Part shown: piece after piece, positions 25,427 to 33,908 of the stretch
Numbering within the stretch: the stretch's first letter is position 1
Layout: each line of letters begins with the position of its first letter
Assembly (NCBI GenBank): GCA_963720675.1
Contig: CAVRGH010000005.1
Coordinates: 310,001 to 374,000, forward strand
Reading direction: 5' to 3'
Origin: JALHSW01 sp963720675
Lineage (GTDB): Bacteria; Actinomycetota; Acidimicrobiia; IMCC26256; PALSA-555
DNA length: 64,000 bases
Position numbers and translations under genes: made by a program
The notes under the pieces: model-generated
Databases searched by the model: none
Seen by the model: only the letters and a program-made list of their open reading frames with translations
What the model was told of the DNA's origin: nothing

Positions 25427-26787
25427 CCGCCGGTGATCTCGGTGGGGTCGATGCCGAGGTAGCGCTCGAGGTTGCGGTGGAGGTTCTCGATCCGCATCTC
25501 TTCGCGCGAGAGCGTGAGGTGGGTGAAGCCGGGCTGGTGCAGGCCGCGCTGGGCGCGCTGGAGGTTGGCGATGTCCTGGTTGAACACGGTGCCGACGTCC
25601 GCGGTCTCGGCGTCCATCGTCACGTCGACCGGCCGAGCGCGCGGCGCGTCGGGCGCCACGCGCTGCAGGAACAGCAGATCGAGCAGGCAGTCGTCGGGGG
25701 TGCTCCCCGGTCGGGTGCGCACGATCGCGAGGCTCTCGACGAGGAAGACCGGTGAGATGTTCGGGAAGCAGTTGTACTGGTGCAGGTCGGTCACCTGCGC
25801 GTCGTCGAACCGGCCGAGGTCGATGCCGGACTCGGCGCCTCGGGCACGGATGAGCCGGGCGAGCATCGCCCGCACGGACTCGTCGGCCGGACGCTCCGGG
25901 ACCGGGCCCGGGTCCTCACGACCCGGCTGCCCGACGCGCTCACCCTGCGTCGCGACGAACGACTCCCAGATCTCCTGGTCGGTCGCGCCGTTGCGCAGCC
26001 GCGGGCTCGGGATGCCGTAGGGCTGGCCCAGACGACCGTGGCGCTCCCACACCTCTTGCGGCCCGTTGACGTCATCGGTCGACGGGATCATCTGCCGGTG
26101 GATGCCCTGCACGTGGTACGTCTCGCTGAACGCGTCGATGCCGGTCTTCCAGTTGCAGGGGAGGGGGATCGTGACGATCGCCTGTGCCGCGTACTCCTCG
26201 GGCCGGAGCCAGGCGGTCTCCTCGACGACCGGCGCGAGGAACGCTGCGAGTGGCTCGGCACCGAGGTCGAGGTTCACGAAGACGAGGGAGCCCCACGTGT
26301 CGACCTGCACGGCATTGAGCGCGTAGTCGTCGTTCTGCAGGACGCCGAAGCCCTTGCGCGACGGAACCTCGCGGAGGCGGCCGTCGAGTCCCCAGCACCA
26401 CCGGTGGTACACGCAGCGGATCTCCTCGAGACCGGTACCCGAGCCGTTGCAGAGCTCGTTGCCCCGGTGGAGGCAGACGTTCTGGAACGCGCGCAGGTCG
26501 CCGTCGTCGCCGCGCACGATGAGCACCGAGAGGGTCCCGACCGTGTACTCGAACCAGTCGCCCGGTGCGCGCACGTGGTCGACGGTGCACGCGAGCTGCC
26601 AGACGTGCGGCCAGAGGCGCTCGGACTCGAGCTGCGCCCAGGCGGCGTCCGTGTAACGCGAGGCCGGGACTCGTACAGGCGTGCGGCGCGGGCTGACGTC
26701 ACCGATCGTGCTGCCGACCGGCGCCTCGTCGGTGACCTCGCCGGTGTACTTCGGGCCCCCGGGCGCAGCGTCTCGGATACGGCTCAC
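25423..26787 (-). CDS. Rieske non-heme iron oxygenase, alpha subunit
   Basis: A 454-residue ring-hydroxylating oxygenase. The Rieske [2Fe-2S] site is Cys105-x-His107 (VCLHRGN) with Cys125-x2-His128 (RCVYHRW). The mononuclear iron histidines are His225 and His230 in SETYHVQGIHRQM. The enzyme hydroxylates an aromatic or polycyclic substrate with electrons from a separate reductase, which is not in this window. The length is normal. GTG 26787 is the start. It is divergent from the MFE-2-type SDR at 26811; the 23 bases between them are too short for two full promoters, so the regulatory region must reach into one of the genes. Confidence 0.92.
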   Translation of the reverse strand: MSRIRDAAPGGPKYTGEVTDEAPVGSTIGDVSPRRTPVRVPASRYTDAAWAQLESERLWPHVWQLACTVDHVRAPGDWFEYTVGTLSVLIVRGDDGDLRAFQNVCLHRGNELCNGSGTGLEEIRCVYHRWCWGLDGRLREVPSRKGFGVLQNDDYALNAVQVDTWGSLVFVNLDLGAEPLAAFLAPVVEETAWLRPEEYAAQAIVTIPLPCNWKTGIDAFSETYHVQGIHRQMIPSTDDVNGPQEVWERHGRLGQPYGIPSPRLRNGATDQEIWESFVATQGERVGQPGREDPGPVPERPADESVRAMLARLIRARGAESGIDLGRFDDAQVTDLHQYNCFPNISPVFLVESLAIVRTRPGSTPDDCLLDLLFLQRVAPDAPRARPVDVTMDAETADVGTVFNQDIANLQRAQRGLHQPGFTHLTLSREEMRIENLHRNLERYLGIDPTEITGG

Positions 26788-26810
26788 GCCACAACCCTAG
26801 GCTCTCGTGC

Positions 26811-27700
26811 ATGCCTGCACTCCTGGGACGCGTGGCGGTCATCACCGGGGCCGGACGGGGGATGGGACGGGAGCACGCGCGGTTGTTCGCCGCGGAGGGT
26901 GCGCGCCTGGTCGTCAACGACAACGGTGCGGAGGCCGACGGCACCGCGAGCGATCCCGCAGTCGTCGTGGCGATCGCCGACGAGCTGCGTGCCGCCGGCG
27001 CCGAGGTCGTCGCGAGCGACCACGACGTGGCAACCATGGAAGGCGCGCAGGCAACGATCGACCTCGCGCTCGACGCATACGGATCGTCTCGACGTGCTGG
27101 TGAACAACGCGGGGATCCTGCGCGACCGCATGTTCGTGAACATGACCGAGGACGAGTGGGACGCGGTCGTCCGCGGGCACCTCCGCTCGACGTTCTGCAC
27201 GACGCGGCTCGCAGCCGGCCACTGGCGCGACCGCACGAAGGCCGGGGACGAGGTCCGGGCATCGGTCGTGAACGTGTCGTCGACCTCGGGGCTGCTCGGC
27301 GCGGTGGGGCAGAGCAACTACGGCGCGGCGAAGGCCGGCATCGCTGCGATGACCGTGATCGTCGCCGAGGAGCTCGGCCGATACGGCGTGCGGGCGAACG
27401 CGATCGTGCCCGTTGCCCGCACGCGCATGACCGAGGAGGTCGCGGGGATCGCCGACATGGTGCGCGCGCCCGAGGACCCCGGCGCCTTCGACACCTTCCA
27501 CCCCGCGAACGTTTCGCCGGTCGTCGCGTGGCTCGCCACGGAGGCGCTGTCCCGCCACCGGACGGGTCCTCTACGTGCGCGGGGGCGAGGTCCGGGTCGT
27601 AGAGGGCTGGCACTACACCCAGTCGTGGGCACACGACGGCCGCGGGACGGTCGACGAGGTCGGTGCCGCGCTGGAGCCGCTGCTGGGGATCGGACCATGA
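26811..27700 (+). CDS. MFE-2/17beta-HSD4-type SDR (3-hydroxyacyl-CoA dehydrogenase-like), frameshifted as read
   Basis: An SDR of about 296 residues of the multifunctional-enzyme-2 type. TGAGRGMGREHARLFA, the long loop VNDNGAEADGTASD, NNAGILRDRMFVNMTEDEWD, HLRSTFCTTR and the catalytic YGAAK match that group. The C-terminal tail CPATGRVLYVRGGEVRV is also typical of actinobacterial steroid and beta-oxidation members. Two frameshifts, near 27083 and 27552, each need one base removed. The TGA stop overlaps the ATG of the amidohydrolase gene (ATGA). Likely role: NAD-dependent oxidation of a 3-hydroxyacyl-CoA. Confidence 0.86.
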
Positions 27701-28842
27701 CGCAGGTCCTACCCGATGACGGGGTGAGTGTCGGGCGCACCATCTCGGCCGACTCGCACGTCACCGAGCCGCCCGAGGCCTACGCCGACATCGACCCGAG
27801 GTTCGCCGACCGAGCGCCGAAGCTCGTGTACCTCGACGACATGGGCGCCACGATGATCACCGACCCGGACAGCCCCCGACAGGGCTACGTGCCGTTCTCG
27901 ATGATCGCGGGCGCCGGGGTCCCCGCGGAGGAGCTCGGCTACACCCAGGGCAAGCGCTGGGAGGAGCTGCACCGCGGCGGGTACGACGCGGTCGCTCGGC
28001 TCGAGGAGCAGGACGTCGACGGCGTGTCGTCCGAGGTGCTGTACCCGTCGGTCGGCATGCTGCTCTGCAACAACCCCGACTTCGACTACAAGAAGGCCTG
28101 CTTCGACGCGTACAACCGCTGGCTCGCACCCTGGTGCGCGACTGCGCCGGATCGTCTCCTCGGCGTCGGCCAGACGGCGATGCGCAGCCCGGAGGAAGGC
28201 ATCACCGATCTGGAGTCGATCGCGGCGCTCGGCTTGCGCGGGGTGATGCTGCCGGGCGTCCCCGCGGTCGAGGACTACGACCACCCGGTGTACGACCCGT
28301 TCTGGGAGGCCGCGGTCGACATCGGCCTCCCGGTGTCCTTCCACATCCTCACCGGTGGGGCGGGGGGGATCGCGAGCGACGGCTACCGGGGACCGAAGAT
28401 GAACTCGTTCCTCGGCATCATCCGGGGCAACCAGGACCTCGTCGGCACGCTGATCTTCGGTGGCGTGTTCGAGCGGCATCCCGACCTGCGCATCGTCTGC
28501 GTCGAGGCCGACGCCGGATGGGCGCCCCACTGGATGTACCGCGCCGACCACGCGTTCCACCGGCACCGCAACTGGCTGGGCTCGGGGGAGCTGTCGCGCC
28601 TGCCTTCGGAGTTCTTCCGGGAGCACGTCTACCTGACGTTCCAGGACGACTGGGTCGCGTTCAAGATGCTCGACCTCGTCAACGACGAACGCCTGCTGTG
28701 GGCGAACGACCACCCGCACTCGGACGCGACGTGGCCCCATTCCCAGGCGCTCCTGGAGGAGCAGACGGCCCACATGACCGACGAGCGTCGGGCCCGGATC
28801 CTGTGGCGGAACACCGCGGAGCTGTACGCGATCCAGTCTTGA
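27697..28842 (+). CDS. Amidohydrolase-2 family metal-dependent hydrolase/decarboxylase
   Basis: A TIM-barrel protein of 381 residues (PF04909 group). It has the metal motif ISADSHVTEPPEAY (DxHxxE type), a middle histidine in PVSFHILTGG and the C-terminal metal Asp in ANDHPHSDATWPHS. This group includes ACMSD-type decarboxylases and ring-cleavage hydrolases. It is coupled to the upstream MFE-2-type SDR. Its TGA stop overlaps a KstR-like box (28840-28853). Unlike the amidohydrolase at 6347-7279 the metal ligands are kept, so it should be active. Substrate unknown. Confidence 0.86.
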   Translation: MTQVLPDDGVSVGRTISADSHVTEPPEAYADIDPRFADRAPKLVYLDDMGATMITDPDSPRQGYVPFSMIAGAGVPAEELGYTQGKRWEELHRGGYDAVARLEEQDVDGVSSEVLYPSVGMLLCNNPDFDYKKACFDAYNRWLAPWCATAPDRLLGVGQTAMRSPEEGITDLESIAALGLRGVMLPGVPAVEDYDHPVYDPFWEAAVDIGLPVSFHILTGGAGGIASDGYRGPKMNSFLGIIRGNQDLVGTLIFGGVFERHPDLRIVCVEADAGWAPHWMYRADHAFHRHRNWLGSGELSRLPSEFFREHVYLTFQDDWVAFKMLDLVNDERLLWANDHPHSDATWPHSQALLEEQTAHMTDERRARILWRNTAELYAIQS

Positions 28843-28853
28843 AACGCGTTCCA
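28840..28853. promoter_or_regulatory. KstR-like operator TnnAACnnGTTnnA
   Basis: TGAAACGCGTTCCA fits the published KstR consensus TnnAACnnGTTnnA at all eight fixed positions. It begins on the stop codon of the amidohydrolase gene and lies 93 bases before the GTG of the first ABC binding protein. KstR is the TetR-type repressor of sterol catabolism in mycobacteria and rhodococci. The regulator itself is not in this window. Confidence 0.55.
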
Positions 28854-28905
28854 GTCGCGGGCAGACTCCCCGCACGACGGCATACCGTGTCGGCGGCAAC
28901 AACCG

Positions 28906-28921
28906 ACGTTGAGCACAACGT
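28906..28921. promoter_or_regulatory. Inverted repeat ACGTTG-AGCA-CAACGT before the ABC operon
   Basis: A perfect 6-bp inverted repeat with a 4-bp spacer, 25 bases before the GTG start of the first binding protein gene. It could be a second operator or part of the 5' leader. No U-run follows, so it is not a terminator. Confidence 0.4.
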
Positions 28922-28945
28922 TCACGGATTCCTAGGGGGGACTCG

Positions 28946-30280
28946 GTGAGGCACACTCGCTGGGTGGCATTCGTTGCCACCATCGTTCTCGTGGCTGCAG
29001 GCACGACGGCAGTCGCGTTCGCACAGGGGAGCAGCGGCGACAAGCCGACTGCGACCGACGTCGGGATCACCGACAAGGAGATCCGGGTCGCGGTCATCGC
29101 CGACGTCGACACGGCGCTCGCACCCGGGCTCTTCCAGGGCTCGGTCAACGGCGTGAAGGGCTGGGCCAAGGCGGTCAACGCCAACGGTGGGCTGGCCGGC
29201 CGCAAGGTCGTGGTCGACTTCATCGACTCGAAGCTCAACGCCGACGAGGCACGCAACGCGGTCATCAAAGCGTGCTCGGAAGACTTCGCGCTGGTCGGCA
29301 CCTCGGCGCTGTTCCTCAACAACGTCGACGACATCGAGAGCTGCGTCGACCAGGCCGGCCAGGCGGTCGGCATCCCCGACATCGCGGTCGTCACGACCGA
29401 GGTCGCCCAGCAGTGCTCGGACACGACGTTCGCGGTGAACCCGCCGACGCTCATCTGCTCCACGAAGGACGACCACCCGCAGACGTACCACGGCAACGCG
29501 GGCCGAGCCTTCTACTACGAGAAGAAGTTCGGCAAGGACCTGCACGGCGCGTACATCTTCTCGTCGGACCTCAAGTCCGCCGAGAACGCCAACCGCGCGT
29601 CCATGACCGAGATGCAGGAGGCCGGCAGCGGCATCAAGCAGGACTTCGAGGCGCTGGTCTCGGGGAGCTCGACCCAGGCGGCGTACACGCCGATCGTCCA
29701 GCAGCTCAAGGACAACAGCTCCAACTACGCCCAGAGCGGGTCGTCGTTCAACTCCACGGTGCTGCTGCGCAAGGAGGCCAAGCTCCAGGGTGTGAACGAC
29801 CCGAAGTTCGTCTGGGACTGCACCCTCCAGTGCTACGACAAGAACTTCCTGGAGCAGGGTGGCGCCGACGTCGAGGGGCAGTACGTCTCGACGCTCTTCC
29901 TCCCCTTCGACGAGGCGAGCGTCAACAAGACGCTCTCGCAGTTCCTGAAGTACACCGGCAAGGACAAGGCCGACGGCTTCGGGCTCCAGGCGTACGCGTC
30001 AGGGCTGCTGATGCAGCAGGGGATCGAGGAGATCGTCAGCTCCGACGGGGTCAACGGGGTCACCCGACAGGCGCTGTTCGACAAGCTGAACGGCATCAGC
30101 GACTTCGACGCCGGCGGCATGATCGGGACGACGAACATCGGCGAGCGCACGCCGAGTCCCTGCTACGTGCTCTCCCAGGTCAAGAACGGGAAGTTCGTTC
30201 GGGTCACTCCCTCGAAGAAGGGGACCTTCGACTGCAAGGCGCGCAACCTGATCGACGTCAAGCTGGACCTCATCAAGTAG
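28946..30280 (+). CDS. Branched-chain-type ABC transporter substrate-binding protein (paralogue 1)
   Basis: A periplasmic binding protein of 444 residues (LivK/Peripla_BP_6 type). It has a Sec signal peptide (HTRWVAFVATIVLVAAG, cleaved about AFA|QG) with no lipobox cysteine. The mature start ATDVGITDKEIRVAVIADVD is the usual first strand. Several cysteines (ESCVDQ, QQCSD, LICST, WDCTLQC, SPCYV, FDCKA) suggest disulfides. GTG 28946 is preceded by a G-rich ribosome site. It is followed by a strong hairpin and then a close paralogue of the same length. Ligand unknown; LivK-like proteins bind amino acids but also sterols, aromatics and urea. Confidence 0.9.
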   Translation: MRHTRWVAFVATIVLVAAGTTAVAFAQGSSGDKPTATDVGITDKEIRVAVIADVDTALAPGLFQGSVNGVKGWAKAVNANGGLAGRKVVVDFIDSKLNADEARNAVIKACSEDFALVGTSALFLNNVDDIESCVDQAGQAVGIPDIAVVTTEVAQQCSDTTFAVNPPTLICSTKDDHPQTYHGNAGRAFYYEKKFGKDLHGAYIFSSDLKSAENANRASMTEMQEAGSGIKQDFEALVSGSSTQAAYTPIVQQLKDNSSNYAQSGSSFNSTVLLRKEAKLQGVNDPKFVWDCTLQCYDKNFLEQGGADVEGQYVSTLFLPFDEASVNKTLSQFLKYTGKDKADGFGLQAYASGLLMQQGIEEIVSSDGVNGVTRQALFDKLNGISDFDAGGMIGTTNIGERTPSPCYVLSQVKNGKFVRVTPSKKGTFDCKARNLIDVKLDLIK

Positions 30281-30296
30281 GGGAAGCACGCAGGAT

Positions 30297-30332
30297 GACG
30301 GGGCGCCGCAGCACCTGCTGCGGCGCCCCGTC
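30297..30332. terminator. Strong hairpin between the two binding protein genes
   Basis: A perfect 16-bp stem (30297-30312 paired with 30317-30332) with a 4-base ACCT loop, starting 17 bases after the stop of the first binding protein. There is no T-run behind it. In an operon it would act as a partial terminator or as a 3' block to RNA decay, so that the binding protein is made in excess over the membrane parts. Confidence 0.7.
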
Positions 30333-30383
30333 CATCCATTTCTGGGCCCGTCGTGGGGGCTCGCCGAACCGAAGGGGGACACG

Positions 30384-31718
30384 GTGAGGTGGATGCGGGT
30401 GGTGGCGCTGGGCGCCGCGGCGGCGATGCTGATGAGTCTCACGACGGCAGTGGCCGTCGCCGGCACGCGGGACCAGAGCGGCGGCAAGGAGTCGCTCGAG
30501 GCCACGGACGTCGGCATCACGAGCACGGAGATCCGCATCGCGGTGATCGCGGACGTCGACAACCCGTTCCAAGCCGGGCTGTTCCAGGGATCGGCCGACT
30601 CGGTGGCGGCGTTCGGGAAGTGGATCAACGCCAACGGGAAGCTGGCCGGACGGAAGGTCGTGGTCGACTTCATCGACTCGCACCTGAACGCGGACGAGAC
30701 CCGCAACGCGATCATCAAGGCCTGCTCCGAGGACTTCGCGATCGTCGGGACGTCGGCGCTGTTCGTGAACAACGTCGACGACCTCACGGGGTGCGTCGAC
30801 AGCGCGGGCGCGGCGACCGGGCTGCCCGACTTCCCGGTGGTGACCACGGAGCCCGTGCACCAGTGCTCGCCCGTGTCCCACCCGATCAACCCGCCGACGC
30901 TCGTGTGCGACACGATCGACCAGCACCCGCAGACGTACCTGTCCGGCGTCGGGCCGACGAAGTACTACCTGAAGAAGTTCAAGAAGCTCTCGGGCGCGTT
31001 CCTCTACCCGTCCGACCTCAAGGCAGCCAAGGACTCACAGGTGCCGGGGTTCACGGCGCAGCAGGACGCCGGTATCAAGGCCGACGTGGAGGCCGACGTC
31101 TCGGCGCGGGCTCCACAGACCGTGTACACACCCATCGTGCAGCAGATGAAGGACGCCGGCTCGACCTACGCCCGGAGCGGGCTCGGGTCGGACAGCACGG
31201 TCTCGCTGCGCAAGGAGGCCAAGCTCCAGGGCCTGACCGACGTCAAGGTGTGGGACTGCTCCGTGCAGTGCTACAACGGCGCACTCCTCGAGCAGGGCGG
31301 CGCCGACGTCGAGGACCAGTACGTCTACCTCGGCTTCGTGCCGTTCGAGGAGACCGGATCCAACAAGATGCTCGCGAGCTACGTGAAGTCCGTCGGCAGG
31401 GACAAGGCCGACGGGTTCGGCGCGCAGGCCTGGGCCGCGTCCATCTACTTCCGCGACGCGGTCGACACGATCGTCAAGGGTGGGGGCAACAACGCGCTCA
31501 CCCGGGCCCGACTCCTCGAGGCGGCGGACGGCATCAACGGGTTCACCGCCGAGGGGATGATCGGCAAGACCGACGTCGGCAAGCGGACCCCATCGACGTG
31601 TTATGCCATCCTCCAGGTCAAGAACGGCAAGTTCGTGCGGGTGACGCCTTCGAAGAAGGGAACCTTCACGTGCAACCCGAAGGATCTCGTGACGCTGAAG
31701 CTCGACCTGATCAAGTGA
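30384..31718 (+). CDS. Branched-chain-type ABC transporter substrate-binding protein (paralogue 2)
   Basis: A 444-residue binding protein with the same architecture as the gene before it. It has a signal peptide MRWMRVVALGAAAAMLMSL, a mature start ATDVGITSTEIRIAVIADVD, and shared blocks such as AGRKVVVDFIDS, KACSEDFA and KNGKFVRVTPSKKGTF. The two differ most in the middle (HPINPPTLVCDTID against FAVNPPTLICSTKD), so they may bind different but related ligands. GTG 30384 follows a GGGGG ribosome site. The permease gene starts 32 bases downstream. Tandem duplication followed by divergence is the simplest explanation. Confidence 0.9.
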   Translation: MRWMRVVALGAAAAMLMSLTTAVAVAGTRDQSGGKESLEATDVGITSTEIRIAVIADVDNPFQAGLFQGSADSVAAFGKWINANGKLAGRKVVVDFIDSHLNADETRNAIIKACSEDFAIVGTSALFVNNVDDLTGCVDSAGAATGLPDFPVVTTEPVHQCSPVSHPINPPTLVCDTIDQHPQTYLSGVGPTKYYLKKFKKLSGAFLYPSDLKAAKDSQVPGFTAQQDAGIKADVEADVSARAPQTVYTPIVQQMKDAGSTYARSGLGSDSTVSLRKEAKLQGLTDVKVWDCSVQCYNGALLEQGGADVEDQYVYLGFVPFEETGSNKMLASYVKSVGRDKADGFGAQAWAASIYFRDAVDTIVKGGGNNALTRARLLEAADGINGFTAEGMIGKTDVGKRTPSTCYAILQVKNGKFVRVTPSKKGTFTCNPKDLVTLKLDLIK

Positions 31719-31750
31719 CGCGACTGCAGGACCGGTAGGAGAGGACGGCT

Positions 31751-33907
31751 GTGGCAACAGTGACCGAGCGGCTCGCGAGCCGGCAGCACCGCGCGACGTT
31801 GCTGTCGGCGATCGGCGTCGCGCTGTTCGTCGGCTTCATCATCCAGGAGTCGTGGGCAGGTCGTGAGGTCACCGGTGACTCGCTGCTGTTCTTCCTGATC
31901 GTCGGCATCACGCTCGGGTCGATCTACGCGGTCGCCGCGAGCGGTCTCGTCGTCACGTACACCACCTCGGGGATCTTCAACTTCGCCCAGGGCGCCATCG
32001 GCATGTTCATGGCGTTCATCTACTGGGAGCTGAAGATCAACCTCGGCATCCAGACGCTCGTCGCGCTCCTGATCACGGTGCTCATCGCCGCGCCGCTCTT
32101 CGGAGCGGGGATCGAGCGGTTGTTGATGCGCCGCCTCGCGACCGCACCGTTGGTCGCGCAGCTCGTCGTCACGATCGGTCTGATGCTCGCCCTGATCGGC
32201 CTCGCTGCGTTCATCTGGGATCCGACGGAGTCGCGCGCGGTCGGCACCTTCTTCGGGTCCGAGGGCTTCAACATCGGTTCGACGTTCATGCCGTACTACC
32301 GGCTCATCACGATCATCGCCGGCATCCTGATCGCGGTCGTCCTGCGCTTCGTGCTGTATCGAACGCGATTGGGCGTCGCGATGCGCGCCGTGGTCGACAA
32401 CCGCGATCTCGCGGCCCTGAACGGCGTGAAGCCCGGCCGCGTCTCGGCGTTCTCCTGGGCGCTGGGGTCGTCCATGGCTGCGGTCGCCGGCATCTTCCTG
32501 GCCGAAGAGCTGAGCAGCCTGAGCATCGAGACGCTCACGCTCCTCATCGTCGACGCGTTCGCGGCGGCGATCATCGGTCGGCTCAAGAGCCTGCCGATGA
32601 CCTACGTGGGGGGCATGATCATCGGGCTCTCCCTGTCGTTCCAGCAGAACTTCCTCACCTGGTCGGGGCGCTGGAGCTCGGCGAGCTTCGCGATCCCGAC
32701 GATCATCCTGTTCCTGGCGCTGCTGTTCCTCCCGCAGGACCGCATCGAGGGACGCCGCTCGTCGACGATCAAGACGGCGCGGTTCATCAGCTTCAAGCGG
32801 GCCTTGTTCGGGTTCGTCGTCGTGTTCGTGGGGGTGGCGATCCTCGCCGGCGCGCTGGATCGCCCCAACATCCGCCGGCTCACGCTGGCGCTCGTCACCG
32901 CGCTGATCATGGTGTCGCTCGTCCCACTCACCGGGTGGTCGGGGCAGATCTCGCTCGCCGCGATCACGTTCGTCGGGATCGGCGCGTGGGCGACGTTCGA
33001 GTTCTCGACCGCGGGCGGCGAGCTGTTCGGCCTGGAGCTGTTCAATCCCGGCAACCCCTTGCTCCTGCTCGTGGGTGCGCTCGTCGCGGTGCCGTTCGGT
33101 GTGCTGATGGCATTACCCGCGCTCAGACTCAGAGGGCTCTATCTCGCGCTCGCGACCATGGCCTTCGCTCGCATGGCGGAGTTCGTGTTCTTCGATCAGC
33201 CCGAGATCTTCGGCGGGCAGGGTCGGCGCATCTCGGAGATCAGCGCGTTCGGCGCCAACATCAGCGCGCCGTTCAGCTTCTTGGGCATCGACTTCCCGCA
33301 GGACTCCGGCTTCCTGATCCTCACGGCGTTCCTCTTCGGTGTCGTCGGCATGATCATCGTCGCCATGCGCAAAGGAACGTTCGGTCGCCGGCTCATCGCG
33401 ATGCGCGACAGTCCGGCAGCGTGCGCGACCCTCGGGGTCAACCTGCTGCGCACCAAGCTCTTGGTGTTCATGATCTCCGCGGCGGTCGCCGGGTTCGCAG
33501 GGGCGCTGCTCGGCGTCGCCCGCGGCACGGCGAGCACGATGGACTTCCAGATGCTCCAGGGCCTTCCGTTCCTGCTGCTGCTCGTGGTCGGCGGCGCCTC
33601 GGTGGTGTCCGGTGCCCTCGTCGGTGGCATCCTCCTGCAGGTGTTCACCTGGGTCACCGTGATCTTCCCGAACGGCTTGAAGATCCCGGTCATCGACATC
33701 GACGCGGTCGCGCTCCAGAGCAAGATCGGTCCGGGTCTCGCCGGGATCGGGATCGGGCGCAACCCGGAAGGCGCGGTCACCGAGGTCAGCCTCGCCTGGC
33801 AGGAGAAGGTCGAGCAACGCGGTGGCTCGAAGCCCGCGCCCACCACGCCGGGCGAGCCCGGTCCCGTCACCCCGGACGCGGCGCCGGCCGCGAGCCAGGG
33901 GGCCTGA
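31751..33907 (+). CDS. Fused LivH-LivM branched-chain ABC transporter permease
   Basis: A 718-residue membrane protein that joins both permease subunits of a Liv-type importer. Residues about 35-330 are LivH-like (GITLGSIYAVAASGLVVTY, GVAMRAVVDNRDLAALNG). Residues about 345-690 are LivM-like (SLVPLTGWSGQISLAAITF, LRGLYLALATMAFARMAE, RRLIAMRDSPAACATLG), with many hydrophobic helices in each half. In E. coli these are two genes. The C-terminus is a Pro/Ala-rich tail (KPAPTTPGEPG). It is followed at once by the ATPase gene (GTG 2 bases after the stop). The substrate follows from the binding proteins and is unknown. Confidence 0.92.
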   Translation: MATVTERLASRQHRATLLSAIGVALFVGFIIQESWAGREVTGDSLLFFLIVGITLGSIYAVAASGLVVTYTTSGIFNFAQGAIGMFMAFIYWELKINLGIQTLVALLITVLIAAPLFGAGIERLLMRRLATAPLVAQLVVTIGLMLALIGLAAFIWDPTESRAVGTFFGSEGFNIGSTFMPYYRLITIIAGILIAVVLRFVLYRTRLGVAMRAVVDNRDLAALNGVKPGRVSAFSWALGSSMAAVAGIFLAEELSSLSIETLTLLIVDAFAAAIIGRLKSLPMTYVGGMIIGLSLSFQQNFLTWSGRWSSASFAIPTIILFLALLFLPQDRIEGRRSSTIKTARFISFKRALFGFVVVFVGVAILAGALDRPNIRRLTLALVTALIMVSLVPLTGWSGQISLAAITFVGIGAWATFEFSTAGGELFGLELFNPGNPLLLLVGALVAVPFGVLMALPALRLRGLYLALATMAFARMAEFVFFDQPEIFGGQGRRISEISAFGANISAPFSFLGIDFPQDSGFLILTAFLFGVVGMIIVAMRKGTFGRRLIAMRDSPAACATLGVNLLRTKLLVFMISAAVAGFAGALLGVARGTASTMDFQMLQGLPFLLLLVVGGASVVSGALVGGILLQVFTWVTVIFPNGLKIPVIDIDAVALQSKIGPGLAGIGIGRNPEGAVTEVSLAWQEKVEQRGGSKPAPTTPGEPGPVTPDAAPAASQGA

Positions 33908-33908
33908 G

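Noticed and set aside
25780..28842. A 1020-codon plus-strand frame that looks like an SDR-amidohydrolase fusion
   Set aside because: The SDR C-terminus continues in another frame with a proper end and stop at 27700, and the amidohydrolase has its own ATG at 27697. The join is caused by frameshifts in the SDR, and the first third is antisense to the Rieske gene.
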